64,000 nucleotides of DNA, from positions 310,001-374,000 of the forward strand of contig JACPOL010000008.1 in NCBI GenBank assembly GCA_016185065.1, in the 5' to 3' direction. Shown here piece after piece: positions 1 through 7,628 of this stretch; the stretch's first letter is position 1, and each line of letters opens with the position of its first letter. The position numbers were made by a program, and so were the translations under genes. This DNA is from Chlamydiales bacterium (lineage in GTDB: Bacteria > Chlamydiota > Chlamydiia > Chlamydiales > Rhabdochlamydiaceae). The notes under the pieces are model-generated. The model saw only the letters and a program-made list of their open reading frames with translations. It was not told the DNA's origin and did no database searches.

Positions 1-65
1 GCATGCTGGAGAAGATAGGGAGACTTCTCGTGGATTAGCCGGTTGGTATAGGGGGGTGTGGCCAT
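1..65 (-). CDS. DUF255 / YyaL-type thioredoxin-domain protein, N-terminus only
   Basis: Read on the minus strand from the ATG at 63-65, the frame stays open to the window edge. It encodes 21 complete residues containing NRLIHEKSPYLLQHA, the hallmark start of the DUF255 (YyaL / spermatogenesis-associated protein 20) family, whose N-terminal domain has a thioredoxin fold. The start lies 16 bases after the stop of the RodZ-like gene on the same strand, so the two are probably co-transcribed. The rest of the gene is outside the window. The family assignment rests on one conserved block, but that block is very characteristic. Function is poorly defined in bacteria. Confidence 0.8.
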   Translation of the reverse strand, partial: MATPPYTNRLIHEKSPYLLQH

Positions 66-80
66 GAGAGATCTGCCCTT

Positions 81-488
81 TTAGATAACCCCTAGATACT
101 TAGCGAGATACCACGCTACAACTAGAACGAGTGCTGAGGCTCCCGCCCAGACGAGATTGGGAAACCACTTTACGCCCCCTCCCATGCTTCCTCTGACCTC
201 TAAAGTCCCGATTCCATAGGAGAAGTCATGCTTCTCTGCAGGCACTTTAAACGCGTGTGGATGCTCTTTCATGATCTTTTCTGTGTCTAGCCCCAAAAAC
301 GAGGAGTATTGCCTCATAAAGCCCATTGCGTAGACCCCAGCCACATGCTGCTGAATCTGCCCCTCTTCGATCGCCTCGATGTAGGAGGACCTAATCGACG
401 TTGAATTCTCAACCTCTTTTAACGAGAGATTAAGCTCTTTTCTCTTCCCTTTCAAAAGCGCACCTACGCGCTTTAACTCTTCACTCAT
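81..488 (-). CDS. RodZ-like helix-turn-helix protein with one C-terminal membrane helix
   Basis: The 135-residue protein has an N-terminal HTH_25 domain (about residues 5-70; LKEVENSTSIRSSYIEAIEEG is the typical RodZ-type recognition region) and one hydrophobic helix at about 109-132. It ends right after that helix, so the periplasmic domain of E. coli RodZ is missing. In Chlamydia the equivalent gene (CT009, yfgA) lies next to rnhC, as here, where rnhC is about 1.2 kb away across an inserted orphan. RodZ couples MreB to the cell-division and peptidoglycan machinery, and chlamydial RodZ binds MreB at the septum. The ATG at 486-488 is preceded on its strand by a purine-rich GGAGGG. The length fits other short chlamydial versions. 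Confidence 0.85.
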   Translation of the reverse strand: MSEELKRVGALLKGKRKELNLSLKEVENSTSIRSSYIEAIEEGQIQQHVAGVYAMGFMRQYSSFLGLDTEKIMKEHPHAFKVPAEKHDFSYGIGTLEVRGSMGGGVKWFPNLVWAGASALVLVVAWYLAKYLGVI

Positions 489-614
489 AAAAACCCTCCA
501 AACCTGTCTAAAAACAGTCCTCTATCTTTACCACATGCGTCAAATATGCAAAACCTAATTCACAACCCTCCACAACACTCTAAAAACCAACAACTTACAC
601 AATCAAGCAATTTA

Positions 615-643
615 TTGAAATTAAAGTATTTTTTATATATAAT
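615..643 (+). promoter_or_regulatory. Near-consensus sigma-70-type promoter of the CaaX orphan
   Basis: TTGAAA at 615-620, a 17-base spacer and a perfect TATAAT at 638-643. Transcription would start near 650 and give an AT-rich leader of about 36 bases with no Shine-Dalgarno before the ATG at 686. The same arrangement precedes other orphan genes in this window (see findings). Confidence 0.6.
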
Positions 644-685
644 TGTAATTACAAATTAACAATTTAATAAAACAAACAAAACAAA

Positions 686-1465
686 ATGACATCTACTTTC
701 GGTTCTATTCAAAAAGTTTGTGGAAGCGCTGAAGAAATTGTCGTCTTCGGTTTCAGCCACTGTCGTTACGTCCATGCGAAGACTATTCTTCGAAAAGACC
801 CCAAAATCAAACAAGTCTATGATTATGCTCTAATGGGGCAGAAAAACCTTCAAAACAGGCCTTTCTTAAAGGTCCCTATCGACTCTGGTGGAAACGCAAT
901 TGCTCGATCCTGCAAGGCTGTGCTAGTTAGCCTTATCTTTGAAAATTACAAGAGAGAACATGAGGGAAAGCCACTCATCCCTCTTATCTTTTGCATCGCC
1001 TACAATGACATCCCTCCCACAAGCGCAGAAGATCTAGCGTCAAAAAAGCATAATTTAAATGCACTCGTTACACACTCTGAAATGAGACGCGCTTATAAAC
1101 TTTGCGAAGAGTTCCCCGATGAGCAAGTGAGATCTGTCGCCAAAAAGACCTTTAAATTTGTTAGAGTCGAAGAGGATCTTTCTATTAAAAACGGCCCGTT
1201 ATCCTACGTAGAGATCCCTGCACCTTGGGAATTGGGCGCCTGGGCCAAGGCCTGGGAGCTTAGAAAAGAGAAGAAAGGATCGCAGCGCGAAGAGAGCAAA
1301 TCAGAGTCCACAAGTTCAGAGAGCGAAAGCAGCAGCAGTAGCGATAGCACCAGTACATGGGCAGAACCTCGAAAGAAGGAGCACCCCTGGCGCCAAGAAC
1401 TCTTAGGTCTTATCGAATCTTACACTCCCCCTAAAAAAGCCTCCTGCTTCTGCACCATTTTATAA
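686..1465 (+). CDS. Orphan family protein with Ser-rich linker and C-terminal CaaX box (candidate effector)
   Basis: 259 residues; I do not recognise the family. It is a paralogue of the two tandem genes at 37780-39436. Shared blocks include KVCGS/KICGS near the N-terminus, RSCKA(V/G)L followed by IFENY/VFENY, PLIP(L/I)LFCI, THSE(M/V)RRA(Y/F)KLC, FKFV and a C-terminal PWR(Q/K)EL. Only this copy carries a long Ser/Glu-rich linker (about 207-227) and ends in KKASCFCTIL. The last four residues, CTIL, form a CaaX box with Leu in the last position (the class used by eukaryotic geranylgeranyltransferase I), with another Cys two residues upstream and two Lys before it. No signal peptide or membrane helix is visible. 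Bacteria lack CaaX prenyltransferases, so the motif would only act in a host cell; secretion is inferred, not shown. It separates the RodZ-like gene from rnhC, suggesting insertion between them. Confidence 0.8.
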   Translation: MTSTFGSIQKVCGSAEEIVVFGFSHCRYVHAKTILRKDPKIKQVYDYALMGQKNLQNRPFLKVPIDSGGNAIARSCKAVLVSLIFENYKREHEGKPLIPLIFCIAYNDIPPTSAEDLASKKHNLNALVTHSEMRRAYKLCEEFPDEQVRSVAKKTFKFVRVEEDLSIKNGPLSYVEIPAPWELGAWAKAWELRKEKKGSQREESKSESTSSESESSSSSDSTSTWAEPRKKEHPWRQELLGLIESYTPPKKASCFCTIL

Positions 1466-1476
1466 TATCCATCTTT

Positions 1477-1621
1477 CTTTGATTGAGCGAAGCGAAATCC
1501 CTGGAGTGCGGCGCTCCGCGCCGCCTTAATTTTTTGGGTTTTATTGAGAATATTCTTCTCGGGAGAAGCCAAGGCGGTGCAGAGCACCGCACTCCAGGGA
1601 TTTCGCTTCGCTCAATCAAAG
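1477..1621. repeat. Long palindromic repeat, 51-base arms (GGAGTGCGG family)
   Basis: The left arm at 1477-1527 and right arm at 1571-1621 are complementary at about 48 of 51 positions, with a 43-base loop. Each arm contains GGAGTGCGG and a nested GC-rich hairpin. It lies between the CaaX orphan and rnhC. Pieces of the same arms recur at 6790-6842 (inner part) and 25902-25928 (outer part). It may end transcription of the orphan, but it is far longer than a terminator needs and looks like a REP/MITE-type element. Confidence 0.85.
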
Positions 1622-1719
1622 AGGACCTTTCCATCTCCTGTTAGCGCAACAACATTTCCTTGGATTGTTTTGGAGGGTTTCGTTTATACATGGCGGAAAA
1701 AAGCGCTTAAGTCTGCCAA

Positions 1720-2616
1720 ATGCCATCTTGTTTTGTAGCTACAATCGACACTAGCCTCGCTCAGAAGATGCGAGAGGATCTCGCTGAAAAGGGGTTCACC
1801 CTGACCATGCCCCCCTACACCTTTTTCTCTGCGGTAAAAGAGGGGGTCTCCTGCACTCTCTACACCTCTGGGAAGCTCACCGTGCAGGGCAAAGGGATGG
1901 ATGAGTTCATCACCTACTACCTGGAACCGGAGATATTAAAAAACGTCTCCTACAGCTACCCCGAAGTCAATGTGGATCTCACACCGCGCATTGGTATCGA
2001 TGAGGCCGGCAAAGGGGACTTCTTCGGCCCTCTCTGCATCGCTGGAGTGCAAGCTGGCGAGGAGAAGGTCAAAGAGCTAATTTCGATTGGTGTGCGCGAT
2101 AGCAAGCAGATGAGCGACGCTGCGGTGATCGCTTTAAGCAAGAAGATCCGTCAAAATTTCGCCCACAGCATCGTCAGAATTTCGCCTCCGAAGTACAATG
2201 AGCTCTACGGGAATTTCAAGAATCTAAATCGCCTTCTCGCTTGGGGACATGCGACTGCAATTGGCGAGCTCGTAACAAAGACGAGCTGCCAGAATGTGAT
2301 CATCGACCAGTTTGCAAGCGAACACCTGGTTATCTCGGCACTAAAAAGTAAAAAGCTCGATGTCAACCTCACTCAACGCCATGGAGCGGAGAGCGATCCT
2401 GTCGTCGCTGCCGCATCGATCCTCGCGCGCGCGGCCTTTCTGCAGGGATTAGAAGAGCTGGGGCAGCAGATAGCTATTCCCCTGCCAAAAGGAGCCTCAA
2501 AGAAGGTTCTTGAAACGGGAAGAATCATCGTGCACAAACTAGGGGAAGAAGCGCTTGGAAAAGTTGCTAAGCTCCACTTTAAAACCCGAGACGACATCCT
2601 CCGCACCCTTCTATGA
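1720..2616 (+). CDS. rnhC: Ribonuclease HIII
   Basis: 298 residues, typical for RNase HIII, which cleaves the RNA strand of RNA-DNA hybrids. A TBP-like N-terminal domain (about 1-85) precedes the catalytic type 2 RNase H fold. The signature GIDEAGKGDFFGPL is at about 92-105, with Asp94 and Glu95 as the first metal-binding pair. RDSKQ follows with Asp127, then VIIDQF and ESDPVVAAASILARAAF with the last acidic residues and the substrate-grip helix. The stop overlaps the recN start (ATGA at 2613-2616), so the genes are translationally coupled. Chlamydiae commonly use RNase HIII in addition to RNase HII. Confidence 0.95.
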   Translation: MPSCFVATIDTSLAQKMREDLAEKGFTLTMPPYTFFSAVKEGVSCTLYTSGKLTVQGKGMDEFITYYLEPEILKNVSYSYPEVNVDLTPRIGIDEAGKGDFFGPLCIAGVQAGEEKVKELISIGVRDSKQMSDAAVIALSKKIRQNFAHSIVRISPPKYNELYGNFKNLNRLLAWGHATAIGELVTKTSCQNVIIDQFASEHLVISALKSKKLDVNLTQRHGAESDPVVAAASILARAAFLQGLEELGQQIAIPLPKGASKKVLETGRIIVHKLGEEALGKVAKLHFKTRDDILRTLL

Positions 2617-4232
2617 TCTACCGTCTTCTTATCAAAAATCTAGCTCTGATTGAAAGTGCAGAGATCTCTTTTGAAAAAGGGCTGAATGTGCTCACTGGTG
2701 AGACGGGAGCGGGCAAGACGATCGTCTTAACCGCGCTTGGTCTCATTCTGGGAAAAAGAGCGCAGACTAATCTTTTGAGAACGGGCGCCGATAAAGCGAG
2801 CGTAGAGGCGACCTTTCAACTCGACGACTCGTCGCCAACCTGGAAAATTCTTGAAGAGTTTGGGATCGATTACGATCCCAGTGAGATGCTCATCATCAGC
2901 CGCCAGCTCACCGCCGATGGCAAGAGTCGGGCGCAGATCAACTGCCAGACAGTGCCTCTTCCAGTTCTACAAAAAGTGGGTTGCTCCCTCTGTGATCTCA
3001 TCGATCAGAGCTCACATCAAGAGCTAAAACAGATCGAAAACTTGCGCGAGCTCTTAGATCTCTATGCCGAAGCGGTAGACCTCCGAAAAGAGTTTGAAGG
3101 CTCTTGGGAAAAAGAGAACGCTCTTAAAGCAGAACATGAAAAACTTGTTAAGCTATCCGAAAAGAGAGATCAGGAGAGCGAGTTCCTCTCCTATCAACTT
3201 GAGGAGCTTCAAGAGGCGCGCCTGCACGAAGAAGAGAGCTGCTTTGCCGAATATCAGCTCCTTGCGCGCAGAAAAGAGCTGCTTGAAAAGGTTCATAATA
3301 TTCAGGGAGCCCTTTCAGACTCTCCCCACGCGGTTCTAAACCAGTTATCTAAACTTAAGAGCGCACTTGAGTCGGTAGCAAAAATCGATCCTGAACTGGA
3401 GAAGACCCTTCCTCTATTCCAAGAGGCTCTCATCCCGCTCAGAGAGGTAGGAGAGCTATTAAACAGCTGCTTAGACCAGAAAGAGGCCGATCCTAAAAGA
3501 CTGCTCTACCTGGATGAGCGCCTAGCCAAAATGCACCTTTTAAAGCGTAAAATTGGCAAGAGCACAAGAGAAGAGATCGCCCTTTACGAGAAATCACTGT
3601 CAGATCAGCTAGAAAAGCTCGACTCTCTCGATCAAGAGATTAAAAGCATAAGAGAGCAGTTAACTCAAGTTCAACAGGAGACAGAATCGCTCGCTTCTAA
3701 ACTCACTGAAAAGCGCAAGAAGAGTGCTGCAAAATGGCAAAAAGAGCTCACCACCTCTCTGCAAGCCTTGAACATGCCCTCAGCGGAGCTTAAACTTGAG
3801 ATTCAGCCGCAAGCGAGAAGCGCCTCTGGAGATGATCTCCTCGTCTTTTTAATGAGAGCAAACAAGGGAGAGTCTCTTTTGCCTGTACAGGCGTGCGCAA
3901 GCGGAGGAGAGCTATCGCGTCTACTTCTTTCGATAAAAACTACGCTCGCTGAAAAAAATCAGACTCCTATCCTCGTCTTCGATGAGATCGACGCGAATGT
4001 GGGTGGAGAGACTGCTACTTTAATCGGCCAGAATCTAAAGGCTCTAGCTCAAGTTAGACAGCTGATCTGCGTGACCCACTTCCCTCAGCTGGCCCGCTTC
4101 GCAGAGCAGCACATGCGTCTTCGCAAGAGCGAGCTAGATGGACGCACGACAACAACTATCCAGACGCTCAATTCATTAGAAAAAGAGAAAGAACTCATCA
4201 GAATGCTCGGAGGAGAAAAAGTTCCAAAATGA
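2613..4232 (+). CDS. recN: DNA repair protein RecN
   Basis: 539 residues, near the usual 550. RecN is an SMC-like ATPase recruited to double-strand breaks. The Walker A motif GETGAGKT is at about 29-36. A long central coiled coil (about 150-370, rich in Glu, Lys, Leu and Gln) follows, then the ABC signature ASGGELSRLLL and the Walker B LVFDEIDANVGG, with the H-loop at CVTHFPQLA. All ATPase motifs are intact. It overlaps rnhC upstream and the barrel gene downstream by four bases each, indicating one operon. Confidence 0.95.
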   Translation: MIYRLLIKNLALIESAEISFEKGLNVLTGETGAGKTIVLTALGLILGKRAQTNLLRTGADKASVEATFQLDDSSPTWKILEEFGIDYDPSEMLIISRQLTADGKSRAQINCQTVPLPVLQKVGCSLCDLIDQSSHQELKQIENLRELLDLYAEAVDLRKEFEGSWEKENALKAEHEKLVKLSEKRDQESEFLSYQLEELQEARLHEEESCFAEYQLLARRKELLEKVHNIQGALSDSPHAVLNQLSKLKSALESVAKIDPELEKTLPLFQEALIPLREVGELLNSCLDQKEADPKRLLYLDERLAKMHLLKRKIGKSTREEIALYEKSLSDQLEKLDSLDQEIKSIREQLTQVQQETESLASKLTEKRKKSAAKWQKELTTSLQALNMPSAELKLEIQPQARSASGDDLLVFLMRANKGESLLPVQACASGGELSRLLLSIKTTLAEKNQTPILVFDEIDANVGGETATLIGQNLKALAQVRQLICVTHFPQLARFAEQHMRLRKSELDGRTTTTIQTLNSLEKEKELIRMLGGEKVPK

Positions 4233-5146
4233 ATCTCAAAATGCATCGATATACCGCACTCGCACTTATCCCCATTCAACTCGCGACCTCTTCCTACGTC
4301 CTGCTCACCGACTACAGCTTTTTAAAAAATCGTCCCAGCCTCTATTTCGAATCTGAGTATAGACAGGTTGGCAAAGCCAAGTTCCGCACAGAGTCTGTGG
4401 AAGGCTCCCACGTCAAATATGCCGATGGTTTTGGCTCCCTCTACTTCTCCCACCCCGTCTCTGAAAACAACTACCTCTCTTGGGAGGCTGGCTACTCTGC
4501 CATGAAGTTCGACTGGAAAGATAACCCGCGCTTTAAAGGGGATGACTACCATATCGCTGTTGGCTCTCTCGGGTGGGTCTCGACCTCTATCGACCGCTGG
4601 CGCTGGGTTTTTACAGGTTCGGCAACCGTTGACACCAGAAGCTTCAATTTCGGCAAGGATGGGGTCTATTACGGCTTTATGTGGGGCAGATACGCCTATA
4701 GCGCTACCACCGGTATTCACATCGGCTGGTATGGCCACTATGGAATGGAAAATGGGTATGTGCAGCCTGTGATTGGTGTTGATTCAAGAATTGGAGAGAA
4801 GTGGCAGCTCAATGCGATCTACCCGATCGACCTTTCGCTCTCCTACCTGATGAACCCCTCTTGGTCGCTTACATTAAAGTATGCGACCTTCGGGCGGCCC
4901 TATCGCCACCCGTGGCGCATTCATGGCGGAATTGGAAAATTTAAAGATGGTATCTTTGAAGTCTATGCTTCTGGAGCAGAACTAGACTTGAACTATAACT
5001 ACAAAGCAAACTTTCTAGCTGGAATTGGCGGCGGTTGGAATTTTGGTGGCTGGATCCTCATTAAAGACAGAGACAACCACCACCCAAAATACTACAAGTA
5101 TGACGATGCCGCTTACGGCAAGGTCTACCTCGCGGCTACTTTTTAA
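4229..5146 (+). CDS. Putative outer membrane beta-barrel protein
   Basis: 305 residues with a short hydrophobic N-terminus (about 5-28, signal-like but without a clear cleavage site) followed by alternating aromatic/polar strands: many Tyr, Trp and Gly, for example YFESEYRQVGKAKF, YYGFMWGRYAYSATTGIHIGWYG and LAGIGGGWNFGGWILI. It ends in YGKVYLAATF, a terminal Phe as in outer membrane proteins. I cannot name the family. The start overlaps the recN stop (ATGA, 4229-4232), an odd partner for an envelope protein but consistent with an ordinary polycistronic arrangement. Convergent to the next gene, with a hairpin in between. Confidence 0.7.
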   Translation: MNLKMHRYTALALIPIQLATSSYVLLTDYSFLKNRPSLYFESEYRQVGKAKFRTESVEGSHVKYADGFGSLYFSHPVSENNYLSWEAGYSAMKFDWKDNPRFKGDDYHIAVGSLGWVSTSIDRWRWVFTGSATVDTRSFNFGKDGVYYGFMWGRYAYSATTGIHIGWYGHYGMENGYVQPVIGVDSRIGEKWQLNAIYPIDLSLSYLMNPSWSLTLKYATFGRPYRHPWRIHGGIGKFKDGIFEVYASGAELDLNYNYKANFLAGIGGGWNFGGWILIKDRDNHHPKYYKYDDAAYGKVYLAATF

Positions 5147-5186
5147 CCAATTCTTATAAAAATTTCTCTTAGCAAGTTTACTAGCT

Positions 5187-5257
5187 GAAGAGACATGTCG
5201 GGTAGGCCAGGGGAAAGCTGCGCTTTCTCTCGGGGCCTCCCTGCGACATGCCTCTTC
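5187..5257. repeat. Miniature version of the 532-bp palindromic element
   Basis: Imperfect inverted repeat: the left arm begins GAAGAGACATGTCGGG and the right arm ends GCGACATGCCTCTTC, with inner complementary GGAAAGC/GCTTTC blocks. The tips (AGACATGTCGG) match the ends of the large elements at 8579-9110 and 32636-33167. It sits in the convergent gap between the barrel gene and the minus-strand gene starting at 5884, so it may also serve as a bidirectional terminator. Confidence 0.7.
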
Positions 5258-5278
5258 AATCACCTACAAATTTCTCGG

Positions 5279-5884
5279 CTACTTTTTAACCAGCTTGAAT
5301 GAGTTGATGAACTGGTCGAAGTCGGCCTCGTCGTAGTGCTGCATCTCGCACTCCATTGCCATTAGGTAGAGGCTGTTCTTCACCATCATCGCACGTCCTT
5401 TGAAGAAGACGCTGCCTGTACGAATGAAGAAGTCGAGAGCCTCTCTTCCCCCAACGAGAACGAGGTCTGCGAAGATAAGCTGGTTAGCAGGGTTGTGTGA
5501 GAGTAGCCCATTTAAGAAGCTCTCCAAACTAATCTGCGCATAGCTCTCATCAACGAAGTCTGGGTATTGGGCGATAAGAAGCATGAAGACGCTCTTCTTA
5601 TCTACATTTGCGATGTAGGCGTCATACTTCAGATCAAACCCCTCTTTATTACCATCGCTCATCTTCTCGCTCACGTGCTCAGGAGAACGCGGAAAGAGCA
5701 TTGAGCAGCTACCGATTGTAGAGTGGTACTCCTGCCAGGAGGTCTTCATCTCTAGATTCTTATCTTTCGATCTGTTTGCCTTTGGAGCTTCTGCAGCAGA
5801 CAGATTGCACTGTGCGAGAGCCATGCAGCTAATTGCGCTTACGATGATCAGATTTTTTATATTTTTAATAGATAGATTGCCCAT
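5279..5884 (-). CDS. Conserved secreted protein of unknown function
   Basis: 201 residues. The N-terminus has a positively charged start, a hydrophobic stretch (about 11-27) and a probable signal peptidase site near ALAQCNLSAAEA. A lipoprotein is possible but no classical lipobox is obvious. The mature part (about 50-201) is mixed alpha/beta with no catalytic motif that I recognise. The start ATG (5882-5884) has a strong Shine-Dalgarno (AAGGAGAGAT). It lies 10 bases after the Yip1-like gene on the same strand and is probably co-transcribed with it. Likely periplasmic or outer-surface. Confidence 0.65.
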   Translation of the reverse strand: MGNLSIKNIKNLIIVSAISCMALAQCNLSAAEAPKANRSKDKNLEMKTSWQEYHSTIGSCSMLFPRSPEHVSEKMSDGNKEGFDLKYDAYIANVDKKSVFMLLIAQYPDFVDESYAQISLESFLNGLLSHNPANQLIFADLVLVGGREALDFFIRTGSVFFKGRAMMVKNSLYLMAMECEMQHYDEADFDQFINSFKLVKK

Positions 5885-5894
5885 ATCTCTCCTT

Positions 5895-6533
5895 TTAACT
5901 TTTCATTCCTATAGCCCAGCACACAAACACAAATACTGCCCAGAGTGCGATTGTCACGATGACAAAAGGCAATATGATATTCAGAATGGCTCTCCAGACT
6001 GAAAACTTTTGGATCTCAGCCAGAGACTGGAAAAGAAGGACAAACGACCAGATCGATAGAACTGTTTGCAGGAGAAAGATGATCGTCACTACTGCAAGAC
6101 TTGCTCCTTCAAACGGCAATTGAGGAAAGGTTTTAAAGAATACATCTGTGCCAAACACAAGAACAAGCAGCAGCCATAAAGCGCTTGTCGCAAGGTTAGT
6201 TACATTCGACCAGGCGATTGCTGCTCGGATCTGCTGAAATGTGCCGACCCCTCCCAGCCACTTACCTGTCCAGTGCACAAGAGCACTTGTAATCATAAAA
6301 CCCAACATCCCGATCGGCGCGCAAAAGATCGCTGCGATCAGCAGAATCATTAATAAAGGGATAGAGGCTGCAAACGACATGTTCTGAGACATGTTGAGCA
6401 GCATTGGAAAACCATACACAGCAGCTAGCCACCAGATCTGATAGTTAGGATCAATGGAGACGATCGATCGGATCGTTTCACGAGGTTTTGTCCACATCTT
6501 CACCCATGGACTGCTGCTCATCTGTTTTGCCAT
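5895..6533 (-). CDS. Yip1-domain multispanning membrane protein
   Basis: 212 residues. An N-terminal WVKMWTKPRETIRSIVSIDP block, the usual opening of bacterial Yip1 (PF04893) proteins, is followed by five strongly hydrophobic segments (about 33-50, 56-90, 112-128, 143-168 and 180-208). Bacterial Yip1 proteins have no firmly established function; they are inner membrane proteins. It is upstream of, and probably co-transcribed with, the secreted protein at 5279-5884. Confidence 0.75.
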   Translation of the reverse strand: MAKQMSSSPWVKMWTKPRETIRSIVSIDPNYQIWWLAAVYGFPMLLNMSQNMSFAASIPLLMILLIAAIFCAPIGMLGFMITSALVHWTGKWLGGVGTFQQIRAAIAWSNVTNLATSALWLLLVLVFGTDVFFKTFPQLPFEGASLAVVTIIFLLQTVLSIWSFVLLFQSLAEIQKFSVWRAILNIILPFVIVTIALWAVFVFVCWAIGMKS

Positions 6534-6780
6534 CTCTCTACCCCTTCCTTAATTAGGCTTCTGGATATGTAATTATCCAGATAGCCCGCGCCTCTCGAGG
6601 GCCTCTAACTTCTTATTTCCGCCCCATGGACTTATCTTACAAATAAAATATTTATTATTACAATATTAAAAAGTAATTATAAGAAATTAATTTTATTAAT
6701 AAAAAGATCAGAGAGAGAATCTCTCCATAATGGCAAGAAAATGGCGCTAATCTATTAGGATATCTACGGATTTAAAGGCG
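6534..6780. other. Gene-free stretch upstream of the Yip1 gene
   Basis: It contains a small hairpin (CTGGATA...TATCCAG, 6562-6581), a strongly AT-rich patch around 6640-6710 and no plausible reading frame. It probably carries the promoter of the minus-strand Yip1 operon; I could not pick a convincing -35/-10 pair. Confidence 0.5.
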
Positions 6781-6784
6781 TAAA

Positions 6785-6811
6785 AAAATAGGGCGGTGCA
6801 GAAAGCACCGC
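6785..6811 (-). terminator. Probable intrinsic terminator of the acidic protein gene
   Basis: On the minus strand, GCGGTGC - TTTCT - GCACCGC is followed by CCTATTTTTTTA, a GC-rich stem with a T tract. It lies about 40 bases after the stop of the gene at 6850-7119. The stem is part of a repeat related to the 1477-1621 element, so a mobile palindrome seems to serve as terminator. Confidence 0.65.
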
Positions 6812-6842
6812 ACTTCAAGGATCTCGCTTCGCTTGATCAAAG
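6790..6842. repeat. Single arm of the GGAGTGCGG palindrome family
   Basis: The sequence from GGGCGGTGCAG to CGCTTGATCAAAG matches the right arm of the element at 1571-1621 with several differences. No matching left arm is present. It overlaps the terminator described above. Confidence 0.65.
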
Positions 6843-6849
6843 GGGAGGA

Positions 6850-7119
6850 TTACTGGTCTTCGTCGTCTTCGATGAGGTCGTCGCCGCCATCGAGGAGAGC
6901 GATCTCTTCGTCGAGGGTGTCTTCGCCTTCAAGGAAGTCTTCATCAGCATCGAGATCTTCTGATGGAGAAACCTGAGCAACTGGATTCTGGGCAGTTGTA
7001 GCTTGAGCGGCGGCTGGAGCAGCAACCGGCGCGACTGGGGCTTGGGCCACAGCAGCTGGCTGCACTGCAGGAGTAATGTCGCCCAAGAAGAGGGCGCTAA
7101 GCATGAAAAGTGATGTCAT
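6850..7119 (-). CDS. Small secreted acidic protein
   Basis: 89 residues: a short hydrophobic start (MTSLFMLSALFLGDITPA), an Ala/Pro/Gln/Val-rich central part (about 15-50) and a very acidic tail (about 52-89, mostly Asp and Glu). The composition suggests an exported or surface-linked low-complexity protein, but no family is recognised. The start at 7117-7119 has only a weak Shine-Dalgarno, and an alternative ATG lies at 7102-7104. The presence of a downstream terminator supports it being a real gene. A frame on the same strand within it is a shadow. Confidence 0.55.
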   Translation of the reverse strand: MTSLFMLSALFLGDITPAVQPAAVAQAPVAPVAAPAAAQATTAQNPVAQVSPSEDLDADEDFLEGEDTLDEEIALLDGGDDLIEDDEDQ

Positions 7120-7191
7120 CGGTCTACCTATATTGTTTCTGCCCTCCCAAATTAACCTAAGCGCCTCTGGCTTTGCAATGTAAAAAATTAT

Positions 7192-7220
7192 TTGAGCCGT
7201 ATCTCGAAAGTGGATATATA
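7192..7220 (+). promoter_or_regulatory. Sigma-70-type promoter of the 126-residue protein
   Basis: TTGAGC at 7192-7197, a 17-base spacer and TATATA at 7215-7220. Transcription would start near 7227, ahead of a good Shine-Dalgarno (AAAGGAG) and the ATG at 7248. The promoter rules out the longer frame that opens at 7173. Confidence 0.5.
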
Positions 7221-7247
7221 GGAGTAAACCTAAAAAAGGAGCCCCCT

Positions 7248-7628
7248 ATGACCACCCCTAAAAAGAGAAAAGAGCCTAATAACCCGAAAGAGCCACGCTC
7301 TTCCTCACTGACCCAGCAGATCGGCGACCTCGAGCATAAGTTTAGCATCGATATCGGCTCGCTTCTCGTTCTGATGGTAGAGGGCTCTCAAGAGCAGGTC
7401 ACTCTAGCCAACCAGAAGGCTAAGAGGGATCTCATCAAGTTTGGCCCTGAGATGCAAAAACTGGCTGAGCAGGCGGGTGGGAGCTTTCCTGAAGTGGTTG
7501 AAGAGTACCTTAACAGCGTAGATGCCGTCGTGCACAGCGCATCGGGCTGGATAGATGAGGCGAAGATCAGCCACTGCTACAACATGACACAGAAGTTGAA
7601 GCAGGAGCTCGATTCATATAATAAGTGA
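7248..7628 (+). CDS. Hypothetical helical cytoplasmic protein
   Basis: 126 residues from the ATG at 7248, chosen because AAGGAG lies six bases upstream and a promoter lies inside the longer frame. The N-terminus is basic and Pro-rich (TTPKKRKEPNNPKEPRSSS), the rest mainly helical (about 25-126), with no signal peptide. I do not recognise the family. The last 15 bases overlap the end of the convergent epimerase gene. Confidence 0.65.
   Translation: MTTPKKRKEPNNPKEPRSSSLTQQIGDLEHKFSIDIGSLLVLMVEGSQEQVTLANQKAKRDLIKFGPEMQKLAEQAGGSFPEVVEEYLNSVDAVVHSASGWIDEAKISHCYNMTQKLKQELDSYNK

Noticed and set aside
7173..7247. Earlier start of the 126-residue protein.
   Set aside because: A promoter lies inside the extension, and AAGGAG is correctly placed for the ATG at 7248.
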